Positions 16,012 through 24,856 of a stretch of 64,000 bases of DNA are shown piece by piece. Origin of the DNA: Bacillus chungangensis (GTDB lineage: Bacteria > Bacillota > Bacilli > Bacillales > Bacillaceae_C); assembly GCF_030812995.1 (NCBI RefSeq), contig NZ_JAUSTT010000006.1, positions 1 through 64,000 on the forward strand, given 5' to 3'. Made by a program: the position numbers and the translations under genes. The notes under the pieces are model-generated. The model saw only the letters and a list, made by a program, of their open reading frames with translations. It made no database searches and was not told the DNA's origin. How positions within the stretch are numbered: the stretch's first letter is position 1; every line of letters begins with the position of its first letter.

Positions 16012-17760
16012 GTGTTATTTACAATTGTAAAGAAGAATTCTTATCAGGATTCAATTAACTTGATGTTGTTAACAAACGCAATTGCTGCTACAGATGGAAT
16101 TAATAAAGTTCAAATTATGATGGCAACGCCTGCAAATAAAGATATTTTTAAAGCAGCAGGTTTGTATTCTGAAAAACTTGAAGAAGCAGAATCAAACGAT
16201 ATGGCAATTGTAATAGATACAGATGATGAACAAAAAGTGGATGAAGTATTAGAAAAAGTTGATCAATATTTGAAGGATCAATCGATTAGCAGTAAAAGTC
16301 AAGATTTTGAGACTGTTCGTACATGGGATAGAGCGAAAAAAACTTTACCGAATGCTACCCTCGCATTAATTTCTGTACCTGGCCAGTATGCTGCTGAAGA
16401 AGCCGAAAAAGCGTTGGACATGGGTCTTCATACATTTCTTTTCAGTGACAATGTACCAATTGAAGATGAAGTGAAATTAAAGAAAAAAGCTCATGAAAAA
16501 GGCCTACTCGTGATGGGTCCTGACTGTGGTACAGGTATTTTAGATGGCATTCCAATGGCATTTGCAAACGTCGTAAATAAAGGACGCATTGGTATCGTTG
16601 GCGCTTCTGGGACAGGCATCCAAGAAGTATCTACTATTATTGATCGTCTTGGTGAAGGTGTAAGCCATGCGATCGGTACAGGCGGACGCGACCTTAAAGA
16701 ACCTGTTGGCGCAATCACAATGATGGATGGCATTAAAGCATTAGAGAAGCATAAACAAACAGAGATTATCGTTATTATTTCTAAGCCGCCAGCAAAAGAA
16801 GTGCGCAATCAAGTTGTCGAGTTGCTTCATAGCTTATCTAAGCCGGTCGTTACTATTTTCCTAGGAGAAAAACCTACTCAACATGAAGGCAATGTTTATC
16901 AAGCTTACACATTAGAAGAAACAGCTCTGATTGCGGTTGATTTAGCGAAAGGAAGAGAAATAAAAGAAGACTACAATCATGGCGCTTACGAAGTTGACAA
17001 TATTCATCTAAAACAAGAACAAACAGCGATTAAAGGCCTATTCTCTGGTGGTACATTGGCATCCGAAGCTGCAGTATTAATTTCTGATGCACTAGGACTT
17101 GGCACAGAAATTACAAATGAAGATGGTTATGTATTGAAAAAAGACGGCCATGAAGTAGTTGACCTTGGTGATGATAAATATACACAAGGTAAACCGCACC
17201 CAATGATTGATCCAGAAACAAGAGCAGCATTTATTGAAAAAGCTGCCCACGACGAACAAACAGCAGTCATCGTTCTTGACTTCGTCCTCGGCTATGGATC
17301 GCATGAAGATATGGCAAGCGCATTACTGCCATCAATTGAAAAAGCAGTAGCTTATGCAAAAGGCCAAGGCCGCACTCTATACGTTGTAGCTTCTGTCTGT
17401 GGAACAGAAAACGATCCGCAAGACTACCAAGATCATAAGAAAAAGCTTGCAGAGGCTGGAATTATTGTTAAGGATAGCAACAACCAAGCTGTTCGTACTG
17501 CACTTCAGATTGTTGGACTGCAAGTAAATGACGTGAAAAAAGCCCGCATAGATGTACAGACTCCTACTACAACTTTCGATTTAACTGTATCGAAAGAGAT
17601 GGATGCTTTAGTAAATAACGAACCTGCGATTATAAATGTTGGATTGAAGAGCTTTACAGACGCTATTACTGCGTATGGCGGCCGTGTCGTTCATTTAGAC
17701 TGGAGACCAGTCGCTGGCGGAAATGAAAAAATGAGAAAGATTTTAAGCTTACTAAAATAA
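16012..17760 (+). CDS. fdrA: FdrA/AllF, putative oxamate carbamoyltransferase subunit (cluster I)
   Basis: A 582-residue protein with the succinyl-CoA-synthetase-like fold: GPDCGTGILDGIPMAFANVV, GASGTGIQEVSTIIDRLGEG and VIISKPPAKEVRN mark the CoA-ligase-like domain, and a second half carries LFSGGTLASEA and VLGYGSHEDMA. FdrA homologues were annotated as acyl-CoA synthetases. With YlbE and YlbF they are now assigned in E. coli ureide catabolism as oxamate carbamoyltransferase, which converts oxalurate plus phosphate to oxamate and carbamoyl phosphate. GTG start with GAGGTGATG 5 bases upstream. First gene of a four-gene operon, preceded by the box at 15854-15898. A close paralogue is at 41122. 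Reaction assigned by family, not shown here. Confidence 0.85.
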   Translation: MLFTIVKKNSYQDSINLMLLTNAIAATDGINKVQIMMATPANKDIFKAAGLYSEKLEEAESNDMAIVIDTDDEQKVDEVLEKVDQYLKDQSISSKSQDFETVRTWDRAKKTLPNATLALISVPGQYAAEEAEKALDMGLHTFLFSDNVPIEDEVKLKKKAHEKGLLVMGPDCGTGILDGIPMAFANVVNKGRIGIVGASGTGIQEVSTIIDRLGEGVSHAIGTGGRDLKEPVGAITMMDGIKALEKHKQTEIIVIISKPPAKEVRNQVVELLHSLSKPVVTIFLGEKPTQHEGNVYQAYTLEETALIAVDLAKGREIKEDYNHGAYEVDNIHLKQEQTAIKGLFSGGTLASEAAVLISDALGLGTEITNEDGYVLKKDGHEVVDLGDDKYTQGKPHPMIDPETRAAFIEKAAHDEQTAVIVLDFVLGYGSHEDMASALLPSIEKAVAYAKGQGRTLYVVASVCGTENDPQDYQDHKKKLAEAGIIVKDSNNQAVRTALQIVGLQVNDVKKARIDVQTPTTTFDLTVSKEMDALVNNEPAIINVGLKSFTDAITAYGGRVVHLDWRPVAGGNEKMRKILSLLK

Positions 17761-17802
17761 TTTAATTTTGGAAATTAAATATAATTATTTAGGAGGATAC
17801 AA

Positions 17803-19068
17803 ATGAAATACAACTCTATTGACGAAGCAAATAAGGCGGTAATTGACAACATATCTGGAGCAGCCCCGTTTCTTGTCGACGTTGTACCTGCTAAAGAAAA
17901 AATCAAAGAATTAAATGAAGGTAAGGTACTGCTTCATGCTGGTCCTCCAATTAAATGGGAGGAAATGACTGGTCCGATGCAAGGCTCTTGTATTGGAGCT
18001 GCTTTATTTGAAGGTTGGACAAACAATGAGGAAGACGCACGCAATATGCTTGCTAACGGCGAAGTAACATTTATTCCTTGTCATCATGTAGATGCAGTAG
18101 GACCCATGGGCGGCATCACTTCTGCTAATATGCCTGTCTTTGTAGTAGAAAATCGCAGTGAAGGAAATGAAGCATACTGCATCATGAATGAAGGTATTGG
18201 AAAAGTGCTTCGTTTTGGCGCATATTCGGAAGAAGTAATCAATCGTCTAAAATGGATGCAAAATGTATTAGGGCCAACGATTGCATCTGCATTGAAACTA
18301 ACGGAAGATGGTTTAAATCTGAACGTAATGATTGCGAAAGCAGTAACAATGGGTGATGAGTTTCATCAGCGCAATATTGCCGCGTCCCTCATTTTCCTAA
18401 AAGAGATTAGCCCATATATCGCACAATTAGACATTAGCGAAAAAGATCGCAAAGATGTTATCCAATTTTTAGCTGACACCGATCAGTTCTTCTTAAACAT
18501 CGCAATGGCGACAGGAAAAGCAGTACTTGATGGCGCTAGAAAGAAAATTGAAGCTGGTACTGTCGTAACTGCAATGTGCCGCAATGGGAAAGACTTCGGT
18601 ATTCGTATTAGTGGCATGGGCGATCAATGGTTTACTGCACCAGTAAATACACCACAAGGACTATTTTTTACTGGCTATTCCCAAGACGATGCGAACCCTG
18701 ATATTGGAGATAGTGCAATCGTTGAAGCATATGGTTTTGGCGGAATGGCAATGATTGCTGCACCAGGAGTTACTCGTTTCGTTGGTGCAGGTGGTTTCCA
18801 AGATGCACTTGCTACAAGCAACGAAATGATGGAAATTTGTCTTGATCAAAATAGCAACTTTACAATTCCAACTTGGGATTTCCAAGGGGCATGCCTTGGC
18901 ATTGATGCACGCAAAGTAGTTGAAACAGGAATTGAACCTGTTATCAATACTGGTATTGCTCATAAAAAGCCTGGTTTAGGACAGGTTGGTGCTGGTACTG
19001 TTCGAGCTCCAAAAGAATGTTTTGAAAAAGCACTTGAAGCGTATGCTGAAAAATTAGGCTTGATCTAA
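17803..19068 (+). CDS. ylbE: YlbE/AllG, DUF1116 protein (cluster I)
   Basis: A 421-residue DUF1116 protein. Recognisable stretches are LHAGPPIKWEEMTGPMQGS, FIPCHHVDAVGPMGGITSA, MNEGIGKVLRFGAY and GISGMGDQWFTAPVNTP-type sequence near the middle (RISGMGDQWFTAPVNTPQG). Family length is about 420. It is thought to be the second subunit of the FdrA/YlbE/YlbF oxamate carbamoyltransferase. AGGAGG lies 8 bases before ATG 17803, 42 bases after fdrA, and the next gene starts on the base after its stop. A close paralogue lies at 42918. Confidence 0.85.
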   Translation: MKYNSIDEANKAVIDNISGAAPFLVDVVPAKEKIKELNEGKVLLHAGPPIKWEEMTGPMQGSCIGAALFEGWTNNEEDARNMLANGEVTFIPCHHVDAVGPMGGITSANMPVFVVENRSEGNEAYCIMNEGIGKVLRFGAYSEEVINRLKWMQNVLGPTIASALKLTEDGLNLNVMIAKAVTMGDEFHQRNIAASLIFLKEISPYIAQLDISEKDRKDVIQFLADTDQFFLNIAMATGKAVLDGARKKIEAGTVVTAMCRNGKDFGIRISGMGDQWFTAPVNTPQGLFFTGYSQDDANPDIGDSAIVEAYGFGGMAMIAAPGVTRFVGAGGFQDALATSNEMMEICLDQNSNFTIPTWDFQGACLGIDARKVVETGIEPVINTGIAHKKPGLGQVGAGTVRAPKECFEKALEAYAEKLGLI

Positions 19069-19986
19069 ATGTTAAATCAATCCACTTTTGTAGTAGAGGA
19101 ATATCATCAACATATTCCTCTACTACTTAAGAAATACAAGTCCGGATACGTTCATAGCAAATTTAGCAATGGCATGAACATTCGTATGGGAGATTGTTTG
19201 CTTTTTATCGGAACGACGAAAAATGGACATCTCCCATTTGGTATTCATATGCAAAAACAAACGGTTCAACAGCTTATAGGATCAATGAAAGAGTGTTCTT
19301 CTGTTACTTGGAATGACGCATCAGCACAATTGTCCTTTGAGGATCATCTCATAGTTAGTTTTAATAACGCCATCCCATATAAAAACTATGTAAAAAAATT
19401 AATAGGAAGCAAAGGAACGCTTCTTCCATATTTAGCGGAATTTGCAGCTGTTTTAAGTAATCATGCAGAATCAACAGGTTTAGACTTAAATATGAAACAA
19501 TTTCTGGATGTGGAAGATAAATCAAACGTAGATGTTTCATTTCAAGTAGACAATGAAACAGGCAAACAAGTTTGTGCTTTAATGAATGCTGTTTTTTCTA
19601 GCGATCGTCAAGAAATAGAAAAAGTAGTACGTTATTTTTTAGGCAGAGGTAAAGGATTAACGCCATCAGGGGATGACCACATTGTTGGTTTATTAGCAAT
19701 CCATACTATTACTGAGGCATTTCATCCTATTTTTTTACAAACAGTAAAGGATTTAATTGAGCAAGAGTCATTGACAACAGATATAAGCAAAGAATATCTA
19801 ACCTATGCATTGAAAGGCGAATTTAGTTCATCAGTAGCAAACGTTATGAATGACTTGACTGTAACTAATAGACAGATAAATTTGAAAAAGCACTTGTTAT
19901 CGTTAATGTCAATGGGTCACAGCTCTGGCGTGGATACCGCATTTGGCATGTTAATCGGAATAGCAGCAATAAGGAGGAATAACTGA
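19069..19986 (+). CDS. ylbF: YlbF/AllH, DUF2877 protein (cluster I)
   Basis: A 305-residue DUF2877 protein. The C-terminal motif RYFLGRGKGLTPSGDDHIVG and the later MGHSSGVDTAFGMLIG are the conserved core of the family. It is the third proposed subunit of oxamate carbamoyltransferase. The ATG directly follows the ylbE stop and the TGA stop overlaps the next ATG by one base, so all three subunits and the kinase are translationally coupled. No ribosome site of its own is visible apart from sequence inside ylbE. Paralogue at 44184. Confidence 0.82.
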   Translation: MLNQSTFVVEEYHQHIPLLLKKYKSGYVHSKFSNGMNIRMGDCLLFIGTTKNGHLPFGIHMQKQTVQQLIGSMKECSSVTWNDASAQLSFEDHLIVSFNNAIPYKNYVKKLIGSKGTLLPYLAEFAAVLSNHAESTGLDLNMKQFLDVEDKSNVDVSFQVDNETGKQVCALMNAVFSSDRQEIEKVVRYFLGRGKGLTPSGDDHIVGLLAIHTITEAFHPIFLQTVKDLIEQESLTTDISKEYLTYALKGEFSSSVANVMNDLTVTNRQINLKKHLLSLMSMGHSSGVDTAFGMLIGIAAIRRNN

Positions 19987-20924
19987 TGGCAGAAAAAGTT
20001 GTAATCGCACTAGGTGGGAACGCTATTTTACAACCAAAACAAGAAGCAACTTATGAAAATCAATTGGATAATGTACGGAAAAGCAGTGAAATCATTGCCA
20101 GAATTGTAAAAAATGGCTATCAGGTCATTGTAACACATGGAAATGGCCCGCAAGTTGGGAATATTTTACGCCAAAATGAAGAGGCTAAAGATGTCGTACC
20201 GCCGTTTCCATTAGATGTATGCAGTGCAGAATCTCAAGGTTTTATCGGCTACATGATGGATCAAACGTTAAAAAATGAACTACAAAAGCTAGGATTAAAA
20301 AATGCTGTTGTTAGTATGTTGACACAAACTGAAGTCGATAAAAATGATCCTGCTTTTCAAGATCCTTCAAAACCAATTGGTGTATTTTATTCAGAAGCAG
20401 AAGCAAAGAAATTAGCAAAGGAAAAGAACTGGGTAGTGAAAGAAGACGCAGGCCGCGGTTGGAGACGCGTCGTTGCCTCACCTTTGCCAAAATCCATTCT
20501 TGGCTCTGACATCATCAAACAATTAACAGATACAAATGCGATTGTCATTGCAGCCGGCGGCGGCGGTATACCTGTTGTAAAAAATAATGACGGTACTTGC
20601 AAGGGCATTGAAGCAGTAATTGATAAAGATAGAAGTGGACTAAAACTAGCAGAAGAAGTGAAGGCTGATGTGTTCATGATTTTGACAGACGTGCAAAACG
20701 TGTATATTAACTACGGTAAGCCAGATCAAAAATCATTAACGCATGTTTCTTTAGAAGAAGCAAAACAATATGTAAAAGAAGGGCAATTTTCTGCAGGAAG
20801 CATGGGACCGAAAATGGAAGCTGCAATTAATTTTGCCGAACAAGGCGGTAAAGCAATCATTTGCTCGCTAGATCAGGCCGATCTTGCAATGGAAGGAAAA
20901 GCAGGTACGCACATTACGAAATAA
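19986..20924 (+). CDS. arcC: carbamate kinase (ArcC/AllK type, cluster I)
   Basis: A 312-residue amino-acid-kinase-fold enzyme: VVIALGGNAILQP at the N-terminus, THGNGPQVGNILRQNE near 50, IVIAAGGGGIPVV near 190, KDRSGLKLAEEVKADVFMIL near 215 and AGSMGPKMEAAI near 275. It moves the phosphate of carbamoyl phosphate to ADP, giving ATP, ammonia and CO2. In this operon the carbamoyl phosphate would come from oxalurate phosphorolysis by FdrA-YlbE-YlbF, so it is a catabolic, energy-gaining step (E. coli YbcF/AllK). GGAGGAATAACTG precedes the start. A terminator follows at 20945. Paralogue at 45087. Confidence 0.9.
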   Translation: MAEKVVIALGGNAILQPKQEATYENQLDNVRKSSEIIARIVKNGYQVIVTHGNGPQVGNILRQNEEAKDVVPPFPLDVCSAESQGFIGYMMDQTLKNELQKLGLKNAVVSMLTQTEVDKNDPAFQDPSKPIGVFYSEAEAKKLAKEKNWVVKEDAGRGWRRVVASPLPKSILGSDIIKQLTDTNAIVIAAGGGGIPVVKNNDGTCKGIEAVIDKDRSGLKLAEEVKADVFMILTDVQNVYINYGKPDQKSLTHVSLEEAKQYVKEGQFSAGSMGPKMEAAINFAEQGGKAIICSLDQADLAMEGKAGTHITK

Positions 20925-20944
20925 TAACATTCAACATCATTTAT

Positions 20945-21001
20945 ATGGTATCTGTTTCACTGCTTTGTTTTTTCTTAAAGCTGTAACAGATGCCATTTTT
21001 A
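20945..21001 (+). terminator. terminator after cluster I operon
   Basis: ATGGTATCTGTT (from 20945) pairs with AACAGATGCCAT, ending in TTTTTATC near 21001; CTGCTTT and AAAGCTG extend the stem inside. It separates the fdrA operon from the sensor kinase. Confidence 0.65.
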
Positions 21002-21111
21002 TCTTATGTTAAGAATGTATAAACTCTATTATACTATTAATAGGAGCCTTTTTATCAGCTGTTGTCGACATTTATACTGACATTGGTACTTACTTACAGA
21101 GGAGAGATGAC

Positions 21112-23757
21112 ATGAGGAAATCACGCTCCTTTAAGAAAGAACTTATTTATTCTTTTTTAACAATTACGTTATTTTCAATTCTATGTCTTGGCGTTTTTCA
21201 AATCTTTCAAATATCCTCTTTAATTAAAGAAAATCAAAAAAGCCAAACACAAACGACAAAATTTCTTGAAGATTATATTATTAACTACGTTCAAGATCAC
21301 CAAAAAGCGATTCAGACACAAGCATTAAATGTGAAGCAGCTCTTTGCAAATAGAGACATCGCAGGAATTCAACAGCAGCTAAAGGATATAAAAAATAACT
21401 ATCCTGGTTTTGTCAATTTATATGTAGGGAATAAAGAGGGGCAATCGATCGTTTTTTATCCAGAAGTGTATACTGATGGAGCGAAAAGGGAAAATCTTGA
21501 TTTTAGTGATCGTCCTTACTATAAAGAGTTAGTAGAAAAGAAGGATACAGTCATCTCTTCAGTGTTCCACGGGAGAGGCGGCACAGATATACTGCTCGTA
21601 ACGATTGTTTCTCCAATATTAAACGATAATGGAGATATGGAAGGTTATGTACTAGGTGCTTTAGATTTAAACTCATTAGATGAGCATATTAAAAACCGAA
21701 GCTTCGGAGAAGAGGGCTATGCGGTTGTTTTAGACCAAGAAAATAATGTGATCGTTCATCCAGATATCGACACAAGAGTAGAGATGGTTAACCTTTCTGA
21801 CTCGGAAATTGCTCGATACATTAAAGAGCAGCAAAATGAAAAGCGCGGTCATTATTTTACGGTAGAAAATGAACATGAGAAAGAATATATTACGTACGAA
21901 AAAATTGACTTTCTTGACTGGACAGTTTGGGTTGGCAAACCGACGGCAGCGATTACGAACACGTATAAAAAGGCCATTATGACGATTTTAGTATTTCTTC
22001 TTATCACTGCAATTGTCATGATTGGTATGAGCCTCATTTTAACAAACCGCTTGGAAAAAACAATTAGCAACTTACTCAAATATATTAAAGATTATACAAA
22101 AGGTTTGAAAAAGAAAGATACGATTACAAAAAAAATACATGGTCCAAAGGAAATGGAAGAGTTATTCTATTATTTTAATCATATGATTCATGAAGTGGAA
22201 AGGAACCGGCAGGAACTAATCGAGTTAAATACTGCTCTTGAGGGAAGAGTGCAGGAGAGAACTGCTCGTTTAGAGAACAAAAATTTAGAGCTGAAGGCTG
22301 TCAATAAATTGATTACTTCTGTTTCATCTGACAAAGATATCGCTCACTTTATTCAGCACTGCTTGAAAAAAATCGAACCATATGCATTTTATTCGATCCA
22401 TGTACTCTTTCATCATGTAGCTGTTACAAGCACGACGATTCATACGAATCAAAACTTGCAAGAATACCTTAGCAACAATATGTTAGGTGAACAACAACAT
22501 ATCGAACCGATACATGTCGAAAAAAACCATAAAGGATTTCTAGTCGTTGATCTTCAAAACGAACAGTCGATAACAGAAAGCGACCGCGATTTTTTACAAA
22601 CGTTTGCCAGCTCTTTGGCAGTGGTGCTGCAAAACAAGTTCCTTTTTGAGCAAATTCGAAACAAACATGCTGAATTAGAAGCAGTTGTAGAAAGTTTGTC
22701 TGAAGGATTAATGATGTTAAATGACCGTAATGAAGTGGAATATGTCAATGAATACTTCCTTAATGTTGTAACAAACGATATAGTAGAAGATCAGCCTTTA
22801 GTTGTTCTAGAAGATGTATACGAACGATTCCTTACGTTGTTTAATGTGTCGAATGAATGCTTGTCTGCTTTTTTCACTAATAATCAAAACGAGCTCAAAC
22901 TTGAATATAAGCAAACATCAGGAAAACCAAAGTTTTATTTGCTGCATAAATTTTCTGTCATGTTAGATGAAGAAAGAATTGGTGAAGGATTATTATTGCG
23001 TGATATTACAAAAGAAGAAGAAATTGATACATTAAAAAATAATCTGATTTCACTTACTTCACATGAATTTAAAACACCGATCACGAATATCAAAGGCAGT
23101 GTAGAAACATTGCTGCGTTCTGAAGTGAAATGGGAGCCAGAATTCCAACAGGAACTTTTGGAAGGGGTGCACGAAGACATTGAAAGAATTCAGCATTTAG
23201 TAAATGACTGGATGGATATTTCAAAAATAGAATCAGGAACAATGTATGTAGAACGGAATATGGTACGCCCTGACCATATAATTGAAGAAACAATTGAACA
23301 AGTCCCTAAAGATTTACGAAAAAATGCGATCTTTCAATTTCATCATCACTTAGATGAATCTACTCTTTTTTATGCGGATAAAAGGCGCGTTCAGCAAGTA
23401 CTAATGAACTTATTTACGAATGCACTTCGCTATAATGATTCGAATTTAAAGGAAATTGATATTACACTGGATAAAGAAAAGGATCACATTATTATTTCTG
23501 TTTCTGATAATGGCATCGGGATATCCAAGGATCATATTACGAGAATATTTAATCGCTTCTATCAGGTAGACGTAACAGCAACAAGAAGAACAGGTGGAAC
23601 TGGTTTAGGTCTTGCAATATGCAAAGGGATCATGGATGCTCATGAAGGAAAAATAGAAGTGAATAGTGAACCAGGAAAAGGAAGTACCTTTATATTGTCT
23701 TTTCCGTTAAGAAAGGAAGTGCAGCATGAGAAATCAAAAGATTTGTATTGTAGATGA
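21112..23757 (+). CDS. membrane sensor histidine kinase with extracellular Cache domain
   Basis: An 881-residue sensor kinase. Order: TM1 (residues 12-33), extracellular double-Cache-type sensor (about 40-280, with FSDRPYYKELVEKKDTVISS), TM2 (288-311), HAMP-like segment and coiled coil (315-395), a GAF/PAS-like region (400-625), HisKA with His651 in SLTSHEFKTP, and HATPase_c with NLFTNALRYND, DNGIGIS and RTGGTGLGLAI. Cache domains usually bind small carboxylates or amines. Lying between the ureide operon and a transporter, it may sense a ureide, oxamate or a related compound. GAGGAGAGATGAC precedes ATG. The end overlaps the response regulator start by 32 bases. Confidence 0.88.
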   Translation: MRKSRSFKKELIYSFLTITLFSILCLGVFQIFQISSLIKENQKSQTQTTKFLEDYIINYVQDHQKAIQTQALNVKQLFANRDIAGIQQQLKDIKNNYPGFVNLYVGNKEGQSIVFYPEVYTDGAKRENLDFSDRPYYKELVEKKDTVISSVFHGRGGTDILLVTIVSPILNDNGDMEGYVLGALDLNSLDEHIKNRSFGEEGYAVVLDQENNVIVHPDIDTRVEMVNLSDSEIARYIKEQQNEKRGHYFTVENEHEKEYITYEKIDFLDWTVWVGKPTAAITNTYKKAIMTILVFLLITAIVMIGMSLILTNRLEKTISNLLKYIKDYTKGLKKKDTITKKIHGPKEMEELFYYFNHMIHEVERNRQELIELNTALEGRVQERTARLENKNLELKAVNKLITSVSSDKDIAHFIQHCLKKIEPYAFYSIHVLFHHVAVTSTTIHTNQNLQEYLSNNMLGEQQHIEPIHVEKNHKGFLVVDLQNEQSITESDRDFLQTFASSLAVVLQNKFLFEQIRNKHAELEAVVESLSEGLMMLNDRNEVEYVNEYFLNVVTNDIVEDQPLVVLEDVYERFLTLFNVSNECLSAFFTNNQNELKLEYKQTSGKPKFYLLHKFSVMLDEERIGEGLLLRDITKEEEIDTLKNNLISLTSHEFKTPITNIKGSVETLLRSEVKWEPEFQQELLEGVHEDIERIQHLVNDWMDISKIESGTMYVERNMVRPDHIIEETIEQVPKDLRKNAIFQFHHHLDESTLFYADKRRVQQVLMNLFTNALRYNDSNLKEIDITLDKEKDHIIISVSDNGIGISKDHITRIFNRFYQVDVTATRRTGGTGLGLAICKGIMDAHEGKIEVNSEPGKGSTFILSFPLRKEVQHEKSKDLYCR

Positions 23758-24439
23758 TGAACCGAAAATTTTAAGATTTATTGCAGCTAATTTAAAATCA
23801 ATTGGGTATGAGGTAAATACGGTAAGTTCTGGGGAAGAGCTATTTGAAAAGTTCGATCTTATTTCGCCTGATTTAATTTTATTAGATATTATGATGCCTG
23901 GCCACGATGGATTTTACGTATTAGAAGAGCTGCGTAAATTCAGCAATGTGCCAGTTATTATGCTTACCGCTAGAAGCAATCCCCAAGACAAAGTGCAAGG
24001 ATTGAATGTAGGAGCAGATGATTATTTAACAAAACCTTTTTCCTTAGATGAATTATTCGCTAGGGTGAATGCAGTATTAAGAAGAACACAACCAAGCCTA
24101 GCAAATCAACAAATGACACAATCGCCAATTATTAAAACTGGCAAATTAGCAATAGATATTGGCAGCAAGAGATGTTGGATCAATAATGAAGAATTTAAGC
24201 TTACGTTTACAGAGTATTCCATTCTGGAATTACTAGCGCTTAATTTAGATAAAGTTGTACAGCACGAAACAATTTTATCTGAAGTATGGGGGCCGCAATA
24301 TCGAGATGATGTTGAATATTTACGAGTTGGAATTGCGAGAATACGAAGGAAAATAAATGAGCTTTTACAAAACAAAGAGGAATATATTATTACGTATCCC
24401 GGCCTTGGATACATGCTGCGCAGCATCAGTCATTCTTAA
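23726..24439 (+). CDS. OmpR/PhoB-family response regulator
   Basis: A 237-residue regulator. The receiver domain (residues 1-120) has the acidic pocket D10/D11, phosphoacceptor D54 in LLDIMMPG, switch T81 and K103 in YLTKPF. The C-terminal winged helix (about 135-232) has EFKLTFTEYSILELLALN and VGIARIRRKI typical of OmpR DNA-binding domains. It overlaps the kinase gene by 32 bases, giving a coupled pair; GAAAGGAAGTGCAGC provides the ribosome site. The paired direct repeats at 15854-15898 and 24735-24779 fit the tandem half-sites this family binds, making the fdrA operon and the MFS gene likely targets. Confidence 0.88.
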   Translation: MRNQKICIVDDEPKILRFIAANLKSIGYEVNTVSSGEELFEKFDLISPDLILLDIMMPGHDGFYVLEELRKFSNVPVIMLTARSNPQDKVQGLNVGADDYLTKPFSLDELFARVNAVLRRTQPSLANQQMTQSPIIKTGKLAIDIGSKRCWINNEEFKLTFTEYSILELLALNLDKVVQHETILSEVWGPQYRDDVEYLRVGIARIRRKINELLQNKEEYIITYPGLGYMLRSISHS

Positions 24440-24480
24440 ATGTATGAACTCTTAAATATATTGAAGATAGAAGAATGTAA

Positions 24481-24517
24481 ATCGAAAAACCGATTGTATG
24501 GTTTTTCGATTTTTTTA
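24481..24517 (+). terminator. terminator of the two-component operon
   Basis: ATCGAAAAACC (24481-24491) pairs perfectly with GGTTTTTCGAT (24500-24510), followed by TTTTTTT. Confidence 0.85.
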
Positions 24518-24536
24518 CGTCCATTCTAAAGATGAG

Positions 24537-24605
24537 TTCGGGTCTACAGAATAAACCTCTATGAAAAAGAAAACCCTTTTTCAAGGTTTATTCTGTAGAC
24601 CCGAA
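24537..24605. repeat. 69-bp fold-back with 22-bp perfect arms
   Basis: The 22 bases from 24537 (beginning TTCGGGTCTACAGAATAAAC) are exactly complementary to 24584-24605. Inside, TGAAAAAG and CTTTTTCA pair further. It follows the two-component terminator. It could be a second terminator, an RNA processing signal or the ends of a minimal element. Nothing else is seen in 24440-24734. Confidence 0.7.
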
Positions 24606-24734
24606 TCAATTAAATGTCAAGAGAAGAAGTGAGAAATGTGAAAAGCAACATTCGCTTAGAATATCGTGACAAAAAAACGCACCGTCATTTTTAATGGCTT
24701 CCTGTATATAGGTCTAGTAATTTTAAGTGTTTTA

Positions 24735-24779
24735 ATGTTTTTGTAATGTAAACGTTTTTAATTTTATTCGAATGCAATG
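24735..24779 (+). promoter_or_regulatory. regulatory box upstream of the MFS gene
   Basis: Second copy of the box at 15854-15898: ATGTTTTTGTAATGTAAAC, then TTTATTCGA and TGCAATG, with the same 31-bp half-site spacing (24741 and 24772). TGTAAACGTTTTTA inside it matches the cre consensus at 13 of 14 positions, so CcpA control is also possible. Confidence 0.6.
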
Positions 24780-24856
24780 AGGTTTATCGTATATTTCTAT
24801 TGAGATAGTTCATTATAAGAAATGGACATCATGAATCTTAATAGGAGGAACTAAAT

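Noticed and set aside
16012-17760. FdrA as a true succinyl-CoA synthetase alpha subunit
   Set aside because: The operon partners are DUF1116, DUF2877 and carbamate kinase, not a beta subunit, which fits the carbamoyltransferase assignment.
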